Source: Cohnella rhizoplanae (GTDB lineage: Bacteria; Bacillota; Bacilli; Paenibacillales; Paenibacillaceae). From it: a stretch of 64,000 nt of DNA. Position numbers and translations under genes: made by a program. Location of the stretch: positions 372,001 through 436,000 of the forward strand of contig NZ_CAOJCN010000003.1 in NCBI RefSeq assembly GCF_948329515.1, given 5' to 3'. Numbering within the stretch: the stretch's first letter is position 1; each line of letters begins with the position of its first letter. The notes beneath the pieces were generated by a model. That model made no database searches. It saw nothing but the letters and a program-made list of their open reading frames with translations, and was not told the DNA's origin. Shown here one piece after another: positions 40,221-49,951 of this stretch.

Positions 40221-41903
40221 ATGGATACGACGGAACACGGCAGCATGGATCTGAACAGAGAGGGCGGACTGCCGCCCGGCAACGAACCGAAAGAAGGAAA
40301 GGGGCCTGGGCCTGCCATCCGGCCCTTGATACCGGTCGAACCCCGCGGTTCTAGACGAACGGGGAAAGATAAGTTCGCAAGGCACGAGCCACAGCGGGAA
40401 GACGGCTCGAGTAAAAAAGCCAAGGATGAGCAAAGGTCCGAAAACGCTGAAGATCGGATTCCCGACCATATGGACGAATGGCTGGACAAAATCAAGCGAA
40501 CGCTCGGTCTTGAAAAGTCGTTCGACGTCCAAGTGAGGGACATGACGTTCGGCGGATGCCGGACCGGTCTGCTGTTCTTGAGCAGCTTCGCCAAGGATAC
40601 GGCGCTCACCGAGATTTTAAAGCGCCTGTCCTACCTCACGCCGGATGATATCAACCATGACGCGCTGGAAAGCTTTTTGAAATTTTACGTTCCCTCGATT
40701 CAAATCCGCAAAGGCGAGTCGTTCACCGAGATGATTAACGACGTGCTGATGGGCAATGCCGCCTTTTACGTGGACGGAGAGCCCAAAGTGCTGCTGCTCG
40801 ACGCCAAGCAGTATCCGGGCCGCCAGCCGGAGCAGCCCGAACTTGAAAAAGTCGTGCGCGGCAGCAAGGACGGCTTCACCGAAAGCATATTGACCAACGT
40901 CGGCTTGATTCGCCGCCGGCTGCGCGATCCGCAGCTTCGCTTCGAGATCACGAAGGTCGGCGAGCGCACGCAGACGGATGTCGCGATCGCCTACATCGAT
41001 GATATCGCCGATACCAAACTCGTCGAGTCGGTCAGGGACAAGATCAAGGCGGTCAAAGTCGACGGCATTCCCCTCGCGGACAAGCAGCTCGAGGAAGTGA
41101 CGGTCAAGACGGGGTGGCATCCTTTTCCGCTCGTCCGCTATTCCGAACGGCCCGACGTGGTCGCGTCTCACCTGCTCGACGGAAGCGTGACGGTGCTGGT
41201 CGATACGTCTCCGAGCGTCATGATGCTGCCGACCACCTATTTCGACTTGATCCAGCACGCCGAGGAGAACCGGCAGAATCCGTTTATCGGCTCCTATCTC
41301 AGGTGGATTCGATTTTTCGGGATACTCGCGTCCATGTTCTTGATGCCGCTGTGGTACATGTATGCGGAATCGCCGGAGCTTCGTCCGCAATGGCTGTGGT
41401 TTCTCGGCGCCGACAAGACCGGCGACCTGCCGCTCGTCATTCAGTTCCTGCTGGTCGAGATAGGCGTGGATCTGATGCGTCTGGCCGCCGTCCATACGCC
41501 GACGCCGCTGGTGACCGCCATGTCCCTTGTATCGGCGATCCTGATCGGGGATATCGCGGTAAAGACCGGTCTGTTCATCAACGAGGTCATTCTCTACATG
41601 GCGGTCGCCGCGATCGGAACGTTCGCGACGCCAAGCTACGAGCTGGGCCTGGCCAACCGTATTGTGCGGCTGGTGCTGCTGTTCGCCGTCTACCTGTTCC
41701 AGCTCCCGGGGTTCGTGGCCGGCGCTACGCTCATGCTGATCGGTCTGGTTATGATCCGCTCCTACAACACGCCGTATATGTGGCCATTCATACCGTTCAA
41801 CGGACCCGCGATGCTCAGTGTCTTGCTGCGAAAGCCGCTGCCAAAGAGTCGATTGCGGCCATCGATCTACAGAACGAAGCAAAGCGACAAGCAGCCGGTC
41901 TGA
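40221..41903 (+). CDS. spoVAF: SpoVAF/GerA-family spore membrane protein
   Basis: 560 residues from ATG 40221 (GGAGGG 6 nt upstream). The GerA-type cytoplasmic domain (about 85-330) is followed by six or so helices (about 365-530) including 'TPTPLVTAMSLVSAILIGDIAVKTGLFINEVILYMAVAAIGTF', the classic GerA segment; the first 80 residues are polar (Gly, Pro, Lys, Arg) and extend beyond B. subtilis SpoVAF (493). It precedes lysA as in B. subtilis. SpoVAF forms complexes with a FigP/YqhR-type partner and amplifies germination. The extension may just be a linker. Confidence 0.92.
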   Translation: MDTTEHGSMDLNREGGLPPGNEPKEGKGPGPAIRPLIPVEPRGSRRTGKDKFARHEPQREDGSSKKAKDEQRSENAEDRIPDHMDEWLDKIKRTLGLEKSFDVQVRDMTFGGCRTGLLFLSSFAKDTALTEILKRLSYLTPDDINHDALESFLKFYVPSIQIRKGESFTEMINDVLMGNAAFYVDGEPKVLLLDAKQYPGRQPEQPELEKVVRGSKDGFTESILTNVGLIRRRLRDPQLRFEITKVGERTQTDVAIAYIDDIADTKLVESVRDKIKAVKVDGIPLADKQLEEVTVKTGWHPFPLVRYSERPDVVASHLLDGSVTVLVDTSPSVMMLPTTYFDLIQHAEENRQNPFIGSYLRWIRFFGILASMFLMPLWYMYAESPELRPQWLWFLGADKTGDLPLVIQFLLVEIGVDLMRLAAVHTPTPLVTAMSLVSAILIGDIAVKTGLFINEVILYMAVAAIGTFATPSYELGLANRIVRLVLLFAVYLFQLPGFVAGATLMLIGLVMIRSYNTPYMWPFIPFNGPAMLSVLLRKPLPKSRLRPSIYRTKQSDKQPV

Positions 41904-42073
41904 ACAGCCGCGGCGCGGCTGCGCGAAGGAATGCAAATGATGCGCAGATTCCTCCATTTCCCCGGATCGCGAACTGGGATATACTCAGGTTATTGCGTAG
42001 GGGCGACAGCACTCGACGTGCCGCGCCTTGTACGCCGCGTTCGCAATTCCAGTCCGAAAAGGGGAAATCATAC

Positions 42074-43405
42074 ATGTACTTCCACGGTACCAGCCGCATC
42101 AACGATAAGGGACATCTCGAGATCGGAGGGGTCGATACGCTCGACCTGGCCGCGAAGTTCGGCACGCCGCTGTACGTCGTCGACGAAGCGCTCGTGCGCC
42201 AGCGCGCACGAGAGTACGTCGAAGCCTTCAAGGCGACCGGCCTGAAGTTCCAGGTGGCCTACGCCTCCAAGGCATTCTGCGTCATGGCCATGTGCCGCGT
42301 CGCGGAGGAAGAGGGCATGAGCCTGGACGTCGTCTCGGACGGCGAGCTGTACACGGCGCTTCAAGCCGGCTTCCCGCCGGAGCGCATCCACTTCCATGGC
42401 AACAACAAGACGCCGGACGAGATCGAGATGGCGCTGAACGCTGGCATCGGCTGCTTCGTCGTCGACAACTTCACGGAGCTCGCGCTGCTGAACGCCATCG
42501 CCGCCGAGCGCGGCCGGAAGGTTAACATCCTGCTGCGCGTGACGCCCGGCGTAGAGGCGCATACGCACGACTATATCTCCACGGGCCAGCAGGACTCGAA
42601 GTTCGGCTTCGACATCGGCAACGGCACGGCGCTCCGCGCCGTCGAAGACGCGCTTCGCCAGCCGCAGCTGAACCTGCTCGGCGTGCATTCGCACATCGGC
42701 TCGCAGATCTTCGAGGTCGAGGGCTTCCGCATGGCGGTCGAAAAGGTGGCGTCGTTCGCGCTCGAAGTGCGTACGAAGCTGGACAAGACGTTCTCCGTCA
42801 TCAACCTGGGCGGCGGCTTCGGCATCCGTTACGTCGAAGGCGATACGCCGCTGCCGGTAGCGACCTACGTCCAGGCGATTACGGGCGCCATCATCTCTTC
42901 GTTCACCGCGGCCGATTATCCGCTGCCCGAGATCTGGGTCGAGCCGGGCCGCAGCATCGTCGGCGATGCCGGCACGACGCTGTACACGGTCGGCACGAGC
43001 AAGGACATCCCCGGCGTGCGCAAATATATCGCCGTCGACGGCGGAATGACGGATAACCCGCGTCCTGCGCTGTACGAGTCCAAGTATGAGGCCGTGCTCG
43101 CGAACCGTCCCGAAGACGAGGCTGTCGAGCTCGTCTCCGTCGCGGGCAAGTGCTGCGAGAGCGGCGACATGCTCATCTGGGATCTCAAGCTGCCGGCCGT
43201 GAAGTCCGACGACCTGCTCGCCGTGTTCTGCACCGGCGCTTATAACTACGCGATGGCGAGCAACTACAACCGCATTCGCCGTCCCGCGGTCGTCTTCGTG
43301 AAGGACGGACAAGCCGACTTGGTCGTGGCGCGCGAATCGTTCGAGGACATCGCCCGCAACGACTTGCTGCCGGAGCGTCTGAAGAAGCAAGCGGTCGTCG
43401 GCTGA
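42074..43405 (+). CDS. lysA: Diaminopimelate decarboxylase
   Basis: 443 residues from ATG 42074 with AAAGGGGAAA upstream. PLP-dependent fold type III: Lys66 in YASKAF, HSHIGSQI, the glycine loop GGGFGIRY, PEIWVEPGRSIV and the second active-site Cys region GKCCESGD with CTGAYNYAMASNYN. It makes L-lysine from meso-DAP. The frame is open far upstream through spoVAF but only as a high-GC shadow. A TATACT (41980-41985) may be its -10 with poor -35. A terminator follows. Confidence 0.96.
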   Translation: MYFHGTSRINDKGHLEIGGVDTLDLAAKFGTPLYVVDEALVRQRAREYVEAFKATGLKFQVAYASKAFCVMAMCRVAEEEGMSLDVVSDGELYTALQAGFPPERIHFHGNNKTPDEIEMALNAGIGCFVVDNFTELALLNAIAAERGRKVNILLRVTPGVEAHTHDYISTGQQDSKFGFDIGNGTALRAVEDALRQPQLNLLGVHSHIGSQIFEVEGFRMAVEKVASFALEVRTKLDKTFSVINLGGGFGIRYVEGDTPLPVATYVQAITGAIISSFTAADYPLPEIWVEPGRSIVGDAGTTLYTVGTSKDIPGVRKYIAVDGGMTDNPRPALYESKYEAVLANRPEDEAVELVSVAGKCCESGDMLIWDLKLPAVKSDDLLAVFCTGAYNYAMASNYNRIRRPAVVFVKDGQADLVVARESFEDIARNDLLPERLKKQAVVG

Positions 43406-43451
43406 TACGAGCCCCGGCTTGTTGACCGAGATTATTAAATACTCGATTCCG

Positions 43452-43500
43452 GACCGCGCGTCGGAAGCCTATCGCTTCCCCGCGGCGGTCTTTTTCCTTT
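43452..43500 (+). terminator. Terminator after lysA
   Basis: GACCGC pairs with GCGGTC, with the inner stem GGAAGC/GCTTCC, followed by TTTTT. Confidence 0.88.
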
Positions 43501-43564
43501 TTTCGCAAAATGTAGTATGATGGGACGAGTCCAGAACAGAGAAATTGAAGGAGCGTTGATCCCC

Positions 43565-43993
43565 ATGTCCAAGCAAGCCACGATCAAACTGGCAAACGGA
43601 AACGAAGTCGTCGTCGAGCTGTTCGACAAGGATGCCCCCAACACGGTAGCCAACTTCGAAAAGCTGGCCAACACGGGCTTCTATAATAACCTGAGCTTCC
43701 ACCGCGTCATTCCGGGCTTCGTCGCCCAGGGCGGTTGCCCCAACGGCAACGGTACCGGCGGTCCGGGCTACGAGATCGACTGCGAGATCAACCCGAACAA
43801 GCACGAGCGCGGCGCGCTCGCGATGGCTCACCGCGGCAAGAACACGGGCGGCAGCCAATTCTACATCGTGTATGCGCCGCAGCCGCACCTGGACGGCGTC
43901 CACACCGTATTCGGCAAGGTCGTGTCCGGCATGGAGCATGTCGATGCGCTTCGCGGCGGCGACAAGTTCGAGTCCATCGCGGTTACCGAGTAA
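43565..43993 (+). CDS. ppiB: Peptidyl-prolyl cis-trans isomerase B (cyclophilin)
   Basis: 142 residues from ATG 43565 (GAAGGAG 11 nt upstream). Cyclophilin motifs are [13 protein letters not shown], the NTGGSQFYI segment and [12 protein letters not shown]. Active-site Arg is in FHRV. Cytoplasmic, no signal. Accelerates proline isomerisation in protein folding. It lies between lysA and the riboflavin leader, an order shared with other Bacillales. Confidence 0.96.
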   Translation: MSKQATIKLANGNEVVVELFDKDAPNTVANFEKLANTGFYNNLSFHRVIPGFVAQGGCPNGNGTGGPGYEIDCEINPNKHERGALAMAHRGKNTGGSQFYIVYAPQPHLDGVHTVFGKVVSGMEHVDALRGGDKFESIAVTE

Positions 43994-44021
43994 TCGCTTA
44001 GGTTCATTTGCAAAAGCGAGC

Positions 44022-44050
44022 GACCCGCTCCGGGAAGGAGCGGGTCTTTT
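44022..44050 (+). terminator. Terminator after ppiB
   Basis: GACCCGCTCC, loop GGGAA, GGAGCGGGTC, then TTTT. Confidence 0.92.
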
Positions 44051-44137
44051 CGTATTGTCTAAACGGCACGCCCGGCACGAGTTGATTCGGTTTTATCGAG
44101 GGGACGGCTAATCCGAGTTAAACTGTCAGAATTATGC

Positions 44138-44166
44138 TTGCTATTTTCGCGGTGGAGTGTTACAAT
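44138..44166 (+). promoter_or_regulatory. Sigma-A promoter of the rib operon
   Basis: TTGCTA (44138-44143), a 17-nt spacer and TACAAT (44161-44166), about 38 nt before the FMN riboswitch. Confidence 0.75.
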
Positions 44167-44203
44167 TTTTTTCAACGTCGCGGCTGCATGCCGTGGCGCG
44201 GCT

Positions 44204-44391
44204 TACCTTCGGGGCGGGGTGCAATTCCCCACCGGCGGTGATCGGCATTCCCTTCCGGCATTACATATCGGTGGGAACAGCCGTCAGTCCGTGACCCGCG
44301 TTAGCGCGCTATCCATACCGATGAAGGCGCGAGGCGGTGGACCCGGTGAGATTCCGGGACCGACAGTTACAGTCTGGATGGGAGAAGGAAG
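44204..44391 (+). ncRNA. FMN riboswitch (RFN element)
   Basis: The conserved RFN blocks occur in order: CTTCGGGGCGGGGTG, ATTCCCCACCGGCGGT, then a variable arm, then CCCGCG, CGCGAGGCGGTGG, ACCCGGTGAGATTCCGGGA, CCGACAGT and AGTCTGGATGGGAGAAGGA. The P1 arms CCTTC and GAAGG close it. FMN binding should favour the terminator at 44575-44604, turning off ribD-ribE-ribBA-ribH. Confidence 0.97.
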
Positions 44392-44574
44392 CGCAGCACG
44401 GCCGATCGCGTGATGATGCGTTTGGCAGCAGGTCTTGAATCTTGGGTTTCCGGTTACTTGATGTTGTGTTTGTGCTACAATTCACAATCATGAGGCTGCC
44501 GATATGCCGCTTGAATTCAGGCTGCCGCCGACCGTTGCACGCAGCAGGTCTGTTTGATGCTGTGCGTCTATTCG

Positions 44575-44604
44575 ACCCCGGAGATTGCCTCTCCGGGGTT
44601 TTTG
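44575..44604 (+). terminator. Riboswitch-controlled terminator before ribD
   Basis: ACCCCGGAG pairs with CTCCGGGGT around a 7-nt loop, followed by TTTT. It is the expression platform, about 185 nt after the aptamer and 38 nt before ribD. The antiterminator pairing was not resolved. Confidence 0.85.
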
Positions 44605-44642
44605 CGTTGCCTAGCAAGTCTACAAAAGGAGTGACAACAGGA

Positions 44643-45749
44643 ATGGAGCTGCTGAACGACGCATTCTACATGCGCCTCGCGCTTCAGACCGCGGCCGGGG
44701 CGGCCGGCCAGACGGGAGTCAATCCGATGGTCGGATGCGTCGTCGTCAAGGAAGGACGCATCGTCGGGATCGGCGCCCATCTGAAGCGGGGCGAAGCGCA
44801 TGCGGAGGTGCACGCGCTCAACATGGCGGGCAGCGAGGCTGCCGGCGCCACGGCGTACGTCACGCTGGAGCCGTGCAGCCATTACGGCAGGACGCCGCCT
44901 TGCAGCGACCGCCTGATCGCGGAGGGCGTGCGGCGGGTCGTGGTGGCGACCGAGGATCCGAACCCGCTCGTGGCGGGCAGCGGCATCGCCAGGCTCCGCG
45001 CCAGCGGCATCGAGGTCGACGTCGGGCTCCTGGGCGACGAGGCCAGGGCGCTCAACGAGGCGTTCAACCACTTCATAGTCACGGGCATACCGTTCGTGAC
45101 CGTGAAGACGGCGCTGACGCTCGACGGGCGCATCGCTACGCGGACCGGCCACAGCCGCTGGATCACCGGGCCATCGTCCCGCGAGGCCGTCCATACGCTC
45201 CGGCATCGTCATCAGGCGATCATGGTCGGCGCGGGGACCGTCCTGGCGGACGATCCGGAGCTGACGACCCGGCTCGCGGTGCCGGGGCTTAATCCCGTCC
45301 GCGTCGTCGTCGATTCGCGCCTGCGCACGCCGCCCGGCGCGCGGGTTCTGAACGCCGCGGCCCCGACCGTCGTGCTTACGACGGACGAGGCGGAAGAGGA
45401 TGCCGTACAGCGGCTCGCCGCGGCGGGTGCCGAAGTCGTCCGCTGCGGTCCGGGACCGCGCGTCGACCTGACCGCCGGCCTCAAGGCGCTCGGCGAACGC
45501 GGTATCGGGTCGGTCCTGGCCGAGGGCGGCGGCGTGCTTAACGGTTCGCTGCTCGAAGCGGGCCTCGTCGGCAAGATGATGCTTTTCTACGCGCCCAAGA
45601 TCGTCGGAGACGGGGCGCCTTCGGGATTCGCGTTCAGCGGACCCGAACAGATGGGAGACGCGGCGAATATCAGGATCGTGTCCATCGAGCGCTACGGGGA
45701 AGACTGGTGCGTGACCGGCTATCCCGAGCGGCGCGGAGAAGGGGGTTAG
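44643..45749 (+). CDS. ribD: Bifunctional pyrimidine deaminase/reductase RibD
   Basis: 368 residues from ATG 44643 (AAAGGAGTG upstream; the in-frame start before the terminator is not usable). N-terminal zinc deaminase domain (HAEVHAL, PCSHYGRTPPC) and C-terminal reductase domain ('TVKTALTLDGRIATRTGHSRWITGP', 'LAEGGGVLNGSLL'). Catalyses steps two and three of riboflavin synthesis. First gene of the rib operon. Confidence 0.96.
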   Translation: MELLNDAFYMRLALQTAAGAAGQTGVNPMVGCVVVKEGRIVGIGAHLKRGEAHAEVHALNMAGSEAAGATAYVTLEPCSHYGRTPPCSDRLIAEGVRRVVVATEDPNPLVAGSGIARLRASGIEVDVGLLGDEARALNEAFNHFIVTGIPFVTVKTALTLDGRIATRTGHSRWITGPSSREAVHTLRHRHQAIMVGAGTVLADDPELTTRLAVPGLNPVRVVVDSRLRTPPGARVLNAAAPTVVLTTDEAEEDAVQRLAAAGAEVVRCGPGPRVDLTAGLKALGERGIGSVLAEGGGVLNGSLLEAGLVGKMMLFYAPKIVGDGAPSGFAFSGPEQMGDAANIRIVSIERYGEDWCVTGYPERRGEGG

Positions 45750-45752
45750 CGA

Positions 45753-46433
45753 ATGTTCACGGGACTCATCGAAGAGATCGGCAAGCTGCAGCGGATCGAG
45801 AGCCGCGGCGAAGCGCTCGTGCTGACGATATCGGCGCGCAAGGTACTCGAAGACGTGAAGCTCGGCGACAGCATCTCCGTGAACGGCGTGTGCCTCACGG
45901 TCGTCTCGTATAACGGCGCCAGCTTCAGCGCGGACGTCATGCCGGAGACTTACAGGCATACGAACCTCAAAAAGCTGACGCCGGGCGAGCCCGTCAATCT
46001 CGAGCGCGCCATGCTCGCCGGCGGCCGCTTCGGCGGACATATCGTCCAGGGACACGTCGACGGAACCGCGACGATCGTGTCGCGCACGCCCGAAGCGAAC
46101 GCCGTCGTGTTCCGGCTTCGCCCCGAGCAGACGCATCTGATGCGCCTCGTCGTGCCGCAGGGCTCGATCACGCTGGACGGCATCAGCCTGACGGTCGTAT
46201 CGGCGGAACGGACGTCGGGGACGCTGACCGTGTCGATCATCCCGCATACGCTGGCGCAGACGGCGCTTGAGCACAAGCGTCCGGGCGATACGGTGAACGT
46301 GGAAAACGACATTTTAGGCAAATATATCGATCATCTGCTGCACGACAGGCACGGAAGCCAGCCCGCTGTCCAGACTGCGGCTGCTGCGTCATCCGGGCTC
46401 ACTGAAGCGAAGCTGAGAGAATTCGGCTTCTGA
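45753..46433 (+). CDS. ribE: Riboflavin synthase alpha subunit
   Basis: 226 residues, two repeated lumazine-binding domains of about 95 residues. Each shows the TGLIEE or HVDGTATIV and NGVCLTV or DGISLTV repeats. Dismutates two lumazines to riboflavin and diaminouracil. ATG is 3 nt after the ribD stop. Confidence 0.95.
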   Translation: MFTGLIEEIGKLQRIESRGEALVLTISARKVLEDVKLGDSISVNGVCLTVVSYNGASFSADVMPETYRHTNLKKLTPGEPVNLERAMLAGGRFGGHIVQGHVDGTATIVSRTPEANAVVFRLRPEQTHLMRLVVPQGSITLDGISLTVVSAERTSGTLTVSIIPHTLAQTALEHKRPGDTVNVENDILGKYIDHLLHDRHGSQPAVQTAAAASSGLTEAKLREFGF

Positions 46434-46459
46434 TACGCAAGAAAAAGGGGGAACCAGCC

Positions 46460-47746
46460 ATGACGGAATCGGGATTCGATACGATCGAAGCGGCGCTCGA
46501 GGATCTGAAGCAAGGCAAGATGGTCTTGGTCGTGGACGACGAAGACCGGGAGAACGAGGGCGACCTGATCGCGCTCGCGGAGATGGCGACGCCGGAAGTG
46601 ATCAACTTCATGATCACGAAGGCACGCGGGCTCGTCTGCGCGCCGATCACCCAGGAGCGGGCCGAACAGTTGGAGCTGCCGCCGATGGTGAGCCACAATA
46701 CGGATTATCACGGAACGGCATTCACGGTATCCGTCGACCACGTCTCCACGACGACAGGCATATCCGCCTTCGAGCGGGCGATGACCGTGAAGGGACTCAT
46801 CGATCCGGCGTCCAAGGCGGGCGATTTCCGCAAGCCGGGCCATATTTTTCCGCTGATCGCGAAAAAGGGCGGCGTGCTGCGGCGTTCCGGACACACGGAA
46901 GCGGCCGTCGATCTCGCGATCCTCTGCGATTCCGAGCCGGCCGCCGTCATCTGCGAGGTGATCAAGGAAGACGGGACGATGGCGCGCCTGCCCGACCTGC
47001 AGCTTTTTGCCCAGGAGTACGACCTGAAGCTGATCTCCATCCGCGACCTGATCCGCTACCGCAACGACAAGGAAAAGCTCGTGAAGCGCGAGGTGTCGGT
47101 GCGCATGCCGACGGACTTCGGCGATTTTGAGATGGTGGCCTATTCCAACGAGGTCGACAACAAGGAGCATGTGGCGCTCGTCAAAGGCGTCATCGACGAC
47201 AGCGAGCCCGTCCTGCTCCGCGTTCATTCCGAATGCCTCACCGGCGATATCTTCCACTCGCACCGCTGCGACTGCGGACCGCAGCTCGAGGCCGCCTTGC
47301 GCCAGATCGCCCGAGAAGGGCGGGGCATTCTCCTGTACATGCGCCAGGAAGGGCGGGGCATCGGCCTGCTGAACAAACTTCGCGCATATCAGCTGCAGGA
47401 AGAAGGATTGGACACGGTCGAAGCGAATATTAAATTGGGATTCGCCCCCGATCTGAGGGACTACGGCATCGGCGCGCAGATCCTCAAGGATCTCGGCGTC
47501 CGCCGCATCCGGCTGCTCACGAACAATCCGCGCAAGATCCGCGGGCTCGAGGGCTACGGGCTGGAGATCGTGGAGCGCGTATCGATCCAGATGACCGAGA
47601 ACGAAGACAATAAATCGTACTTGAGAACGAAGCGCTCCAAGATGGGGCATCTGCTCTCCTTCGCGGAGGACCTGGAGCAGCCGCTCGTCCCGATCCCGAC
47701 GATCGAACAAAATGAACAGACCGGCCTCGCGCCGAAGAGAGGATGA
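46460..47746 (+). CDS. ribBA: Bifunctional DHBP synthase/GTP cyclohydrolase II
   Basis: 428 residues. N-terminal DHBP synthase ([10 protein letters not shown] acidic loop, about 30-40; TEAAVDLA) and C-terminal GTP cyclohydrolase II ([21 protein letters not shown] zinc site, RQEGRGIGL). Makes both riboflavin precursors. GAAAAAGGGGG precedes ATG. Overlaps the ribH leader at its 3' end. Confidence 0.96.
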   Translation: MTESGFDTIEAALEDLKQGKMVLVVDDEDRENEGDLIALAEMATPEVINFMITKARGLVCAPITQERAEQLELPPMVSHNTDYHGTAFTVSVDHVSTTTGISAFERAMTVKGLIDPASKAGDFRKPGHIFPLIAKKGGVLRRSGHTEAAVDLAILCDSEPAAVICEVIKEDGTMARLPDLQLFAQEYDLKLISIRDLIRYRNDKEKLVKREVSVRMPTDFGDFEMVAYSNEVDNKEHVALVKGVIDDSEPVLLRVHSECLTGDIFHSHRCDCGPQLEAALRQIAREGRGILLYMRQEGRGIGLLNKLRAYQLQEEGLDTVEANIKLGFAPDLRDYGIGAQILKDLGVRRIRLLTNNPRKIRGLEGYGLEIVERVSIQMTENEDNKSYLRTKRSKMGHLLSFAEDLEQPLVPIPTIEQNEQTGLAPKRG

Positions 47747-47751
47747 TAGAA

Positions 47752-48222
47752 ATGGCATTCGTATATGAAGGCAATCTGATCTCCCAAGGTTTAAAATACG
47801 GCGTCGTCGTCGGACGCTTCAATGAATTTATCTCCTCCAAGCTGCTGAGCGGCGCGCTCGACGCGTTCAAGCGTCACGGCGCCGAGGACCACGAAGTGGA
47901 GGTCGCCTGGGTGCCCGGGGCGTTCGAGATTCCGCTGATCGCGCAGAAGATGGCCGAGAGCGGCAAGTACGACGCCGTCATCACGCTTGGCGCCGTCATC
48001 CGCGGCTCGACCCCGCACTTTGACTACGTGTGCAACGAAGCCGCCAAGGGCGTGGCCGCCGTCGGACTGAAGACGGGCGTGCCGACGGTGTTCGGCGTGC
48101 TGACCGTCGACAGCATCGAGCAGGCGATCGAGCGCGCGGGCACGAAGGCCGGCAACAAAGGCTGGGAGGCCGCGGCGACCGCGATCGAGATGGCCAACCT
48201 GACGCGGGCGCTGCAAGGCTGA
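47752..48222 (+). CDS. ribH: 6,7-dimethyl-8-ribityllumazine synthase
   Basis: 156 residues from ATG 47752 (AGAGAGG 9 nt upstream; an overlapping ATG at 47743 is disfavoured). Motifs are [32 protein letters not shown] (active-site His) and FGVLTVD. Forms the 60-subunit capsid around RibE in Bacillus. Last gene of the operon. Confidence 0.96.
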   Translation: MAFVYEGNLISQGLKYGVVVGRFNEFISSKLLSGALDAFKRHGAEDHEVEVAWVPGAFEIPLIAQKMAESGKYDAVITLGAVIRGSTPHFDYVCNEAAKGVAAVGLKTGVPTVFGVLTVDSIEQAIERAGTKAGNKGWEAAATAIEMANLTRALQG

Positions 48223-48245
48223 TCGATCTCCAGCACGTATGGGAC

Positions 48246-48288
48246 GGGACGGCGGACGAAGGCGCGGCGCGCCTTCGCCTTCCGTCCC
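48246..48288 (+). terminator. Hairpin after ribH
   Basis: GGGACGG pairs with CCGTCCC around an inner CGAAGGCG/CGCCTTCG stem. No T-run, so a weak terminator or a processing hairpin before scpA. Confidence 0.5.
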
Positions 48289-48322
48289 GATCGGCTGTCT
48301 GCGCAACTCGCGGGAAGGGTGA

Positions 48323-49135
48323 ATGAACATCGGCACGACCGTATTGTACAAACTGGAAACGTTCGAAGGCCCGCTCGATCTGCTGCTCCACTTGATCGAC
48401 AAGGCGGAGATCGCCATCGAAGACATATCGATCAGCGATATTACCGATCAATATATGTCCTATCTCGAGGCGATGACGGAGCTGGAGCTGGACGTGACGA
48501 GCGAATTTCTCGTCATGGCCGCTACGCTGCTCTCGATGAAGAGCAGGCAGCTACTCCCCAAGCCGCCGGTCACGGACGAGCCTTGGCTGACCGAGTCGGA
48601 CGACTTCGGCGAGGATCCCCGCGAGGAGCTCATCCGCAAGCTGATCGAGTACCGCAAGTACAAGGCCATCGCCGGGCAGCTGCGCGAGCATGAGCTCGAG
48701 CGCAGCCTGGTGTTCACGCGCGAGCCTTACGATCTTTCGCCTTTCGAGCCGCAGGTCAAGCGCAATCCCGTCGAGGGACTGCACGTCGACGACCTGGTCC
48801 GCGCGTTCCGCAAGGCGCTCAGGCGAGCGGCGGGACGCAGGCGCGTCTCTGCGATCCAGCGGGACGAGATCTCCGTCAAGGATAAGATCCGCGACATCAT
48901 GTCGGTGCTCAAGAAGCGCGGCGCGGCGGGAGAGGCCAAGGTCATGTTCTCCCAGCTCGTCGGCGATGCGCCGGTACGCGAGGAGATCGTGGCGACGTTC
49001 CTCGCCGTGCTTGAACTCATGAAGCGACGCTGGGTCAGCTGCCACCAGAGCGGATTGTTCGACGAGATCGTGCTGACGTGGACGGGAAGGGAGGCCGACG
49101 ACGATGGATTATTCGACCTTGAAGTCGGTACTTGA
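48323..49135 (+). CDS. scpA: Segregation and condensation protein A
   Basis: 270 residues. Kleisin: N-terminal 'YKLETFEGPLDLLLHLIDKAEIAIEDISISDITDQYMSYL' and C-terminal winged helix ('SQLVGDAPVREEIVATFLAVLELMKRRWV'). Bridges the SMC dimer with ScpB. GGGAAGGG precedes ATG. Overlaps scpB by 32 nt. Confidence 0.96.
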   Translation: MNIGTTVLYKLETFEGPLDLLLHLIDKAEIAIEDISISDITDQYMSYLEAMTELELDVTSEFLVMAATLLSMKSRQLLPKPPVTDEPWLTESDDFGEDPREELIRKLIEYRKYKAIAGQLREHELERSLVFTREPYDLSPFEPQVKRNPVEGLHVDDLVRAFRKALRRAAGRRRVSAIQRDEISVKDKIRDIMSVLKKRGAAGEAKVMFSQLVGDAPVREEIVATFLAVLELMKRRWVSCHQSGLFDEIVLTWTGREADDDGLFDLEVGT

Positions 49136-49883
49136 AGGGCTGTTGTTCGTCGCGGGCGAAGACGGCTTGACCAAAAAAACGATCGCGGACATCGTCGAAG
49201 TGGACGGCGACGTGGTCACCGACATCGTGAAGGATCTGCAAAAGGATCTGGTGCGCCGCAAGCGGGGCATCCGCATCGCTGAGATCGCCGGCACCTACCG
49301 GCTCACGACGGCGCCCGAGCATGCGGCGTACTTCGAAAAGCTCGCGTATTCGCCCGCGAGGACGCCACTATCCCAGGCGGCGCTAGAGACGCTATCCATC
49401 GTCGCTTACCGCCAGCCGATCACACGCGTCGAGATCGAGGAGATTCGCGGCGTCAAGGCGGAGAGGCCGCTGCAGACGCTCGTCGCCAAGGACTTGATCG
49501 AGGAAGTCGGGCGTGCCGAGCAGATCGGCCGTCCGATCCTGTACGGGACGACAAAGGCTTTTCTCGATTACTTCGGCTTGTCCGGCATCGCGGATCTGCC
49601 CGACCCGGTCGCGACGGAGACGGACGACGATATGGAAGAGCGTACGCGCATGCTGTTCGAGCGGATCGAAGGAAGGCAGCTCTCGCTCGACGACCTGGAC
49701 CGTGCGCTGCTCGCCGGGCTGCCTGCGGACGACGAGGACGGACCGGAGCCGAACCCGATCCTGGATCGCGACGAAGCGAACGACGAGAGCGGGTCTAACC
49801 GGGAGGACCGCGATTACCGCGAGAACGTCCAGAGAGAGCGTGCGCCGGCGGCCGCGCCGCAGAGCGACGATTGGGAATTCTAA
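49104..49883 (+). CDS. scpB: Segregation and condensation protein B
   Basis: 259 residues, of which about 1-180 form the twin winged-helix ScpB core ('LKSVLEGLLFVAGEDGLTKKTIADIV', 'LETLSIVAYRQPITRVEIEEIRGV'). The last 70 are an acidic tail (DEDGPEPNP..., EANDESGS...) longer than in B. subtilis (197 residues in all). The start overlaps scpA by 32 nt. Dimer that binds ScpA in the condensin complex. Confidence 0.95.
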   Translation: MDYSTLKSVLEGLLFVAGEDGLTKKTIADIVEVDGDVVTDIVKDLQKDLVRRKRGIRIAEIAGTYRLTTAPEHAAYFEKLAYSPARTPLSQAALETLSIVAYRQPITRVEIEEIRGVKAERPLQTLVAKDLIEEVGRAEQIGRPILYGTTKAFLDYFGLSGIADLPDPVATETDDDMEERTRMLFERIEGRQLSLDDLDRALLAGLPADDEDGPEPNPILDRDEANDESGSNREDRDYRENVQRERAPAAAPQSDDWEF

Positions 49884-49951
49884 TCTATTTTATGCGCATG
49901 AACCCATGTGCCGAGGCCATACTATCCCCATGCGAAAGGCGGGGGGAGCGT

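Noticed and set aside
41114-42073. Long N-terminal extension of lysA into spoVAF
   Set aside because: The extension is an out-of-frame reading of spoVAF; the LysA family starts at ATG 42074, which has its own ribosome site.
44442-44642. Earlier start of ribD in the riboswitch leader
   Set aside because: It would run through the regulated terminator; ATG 44643 fits the ribosome site and the family start.
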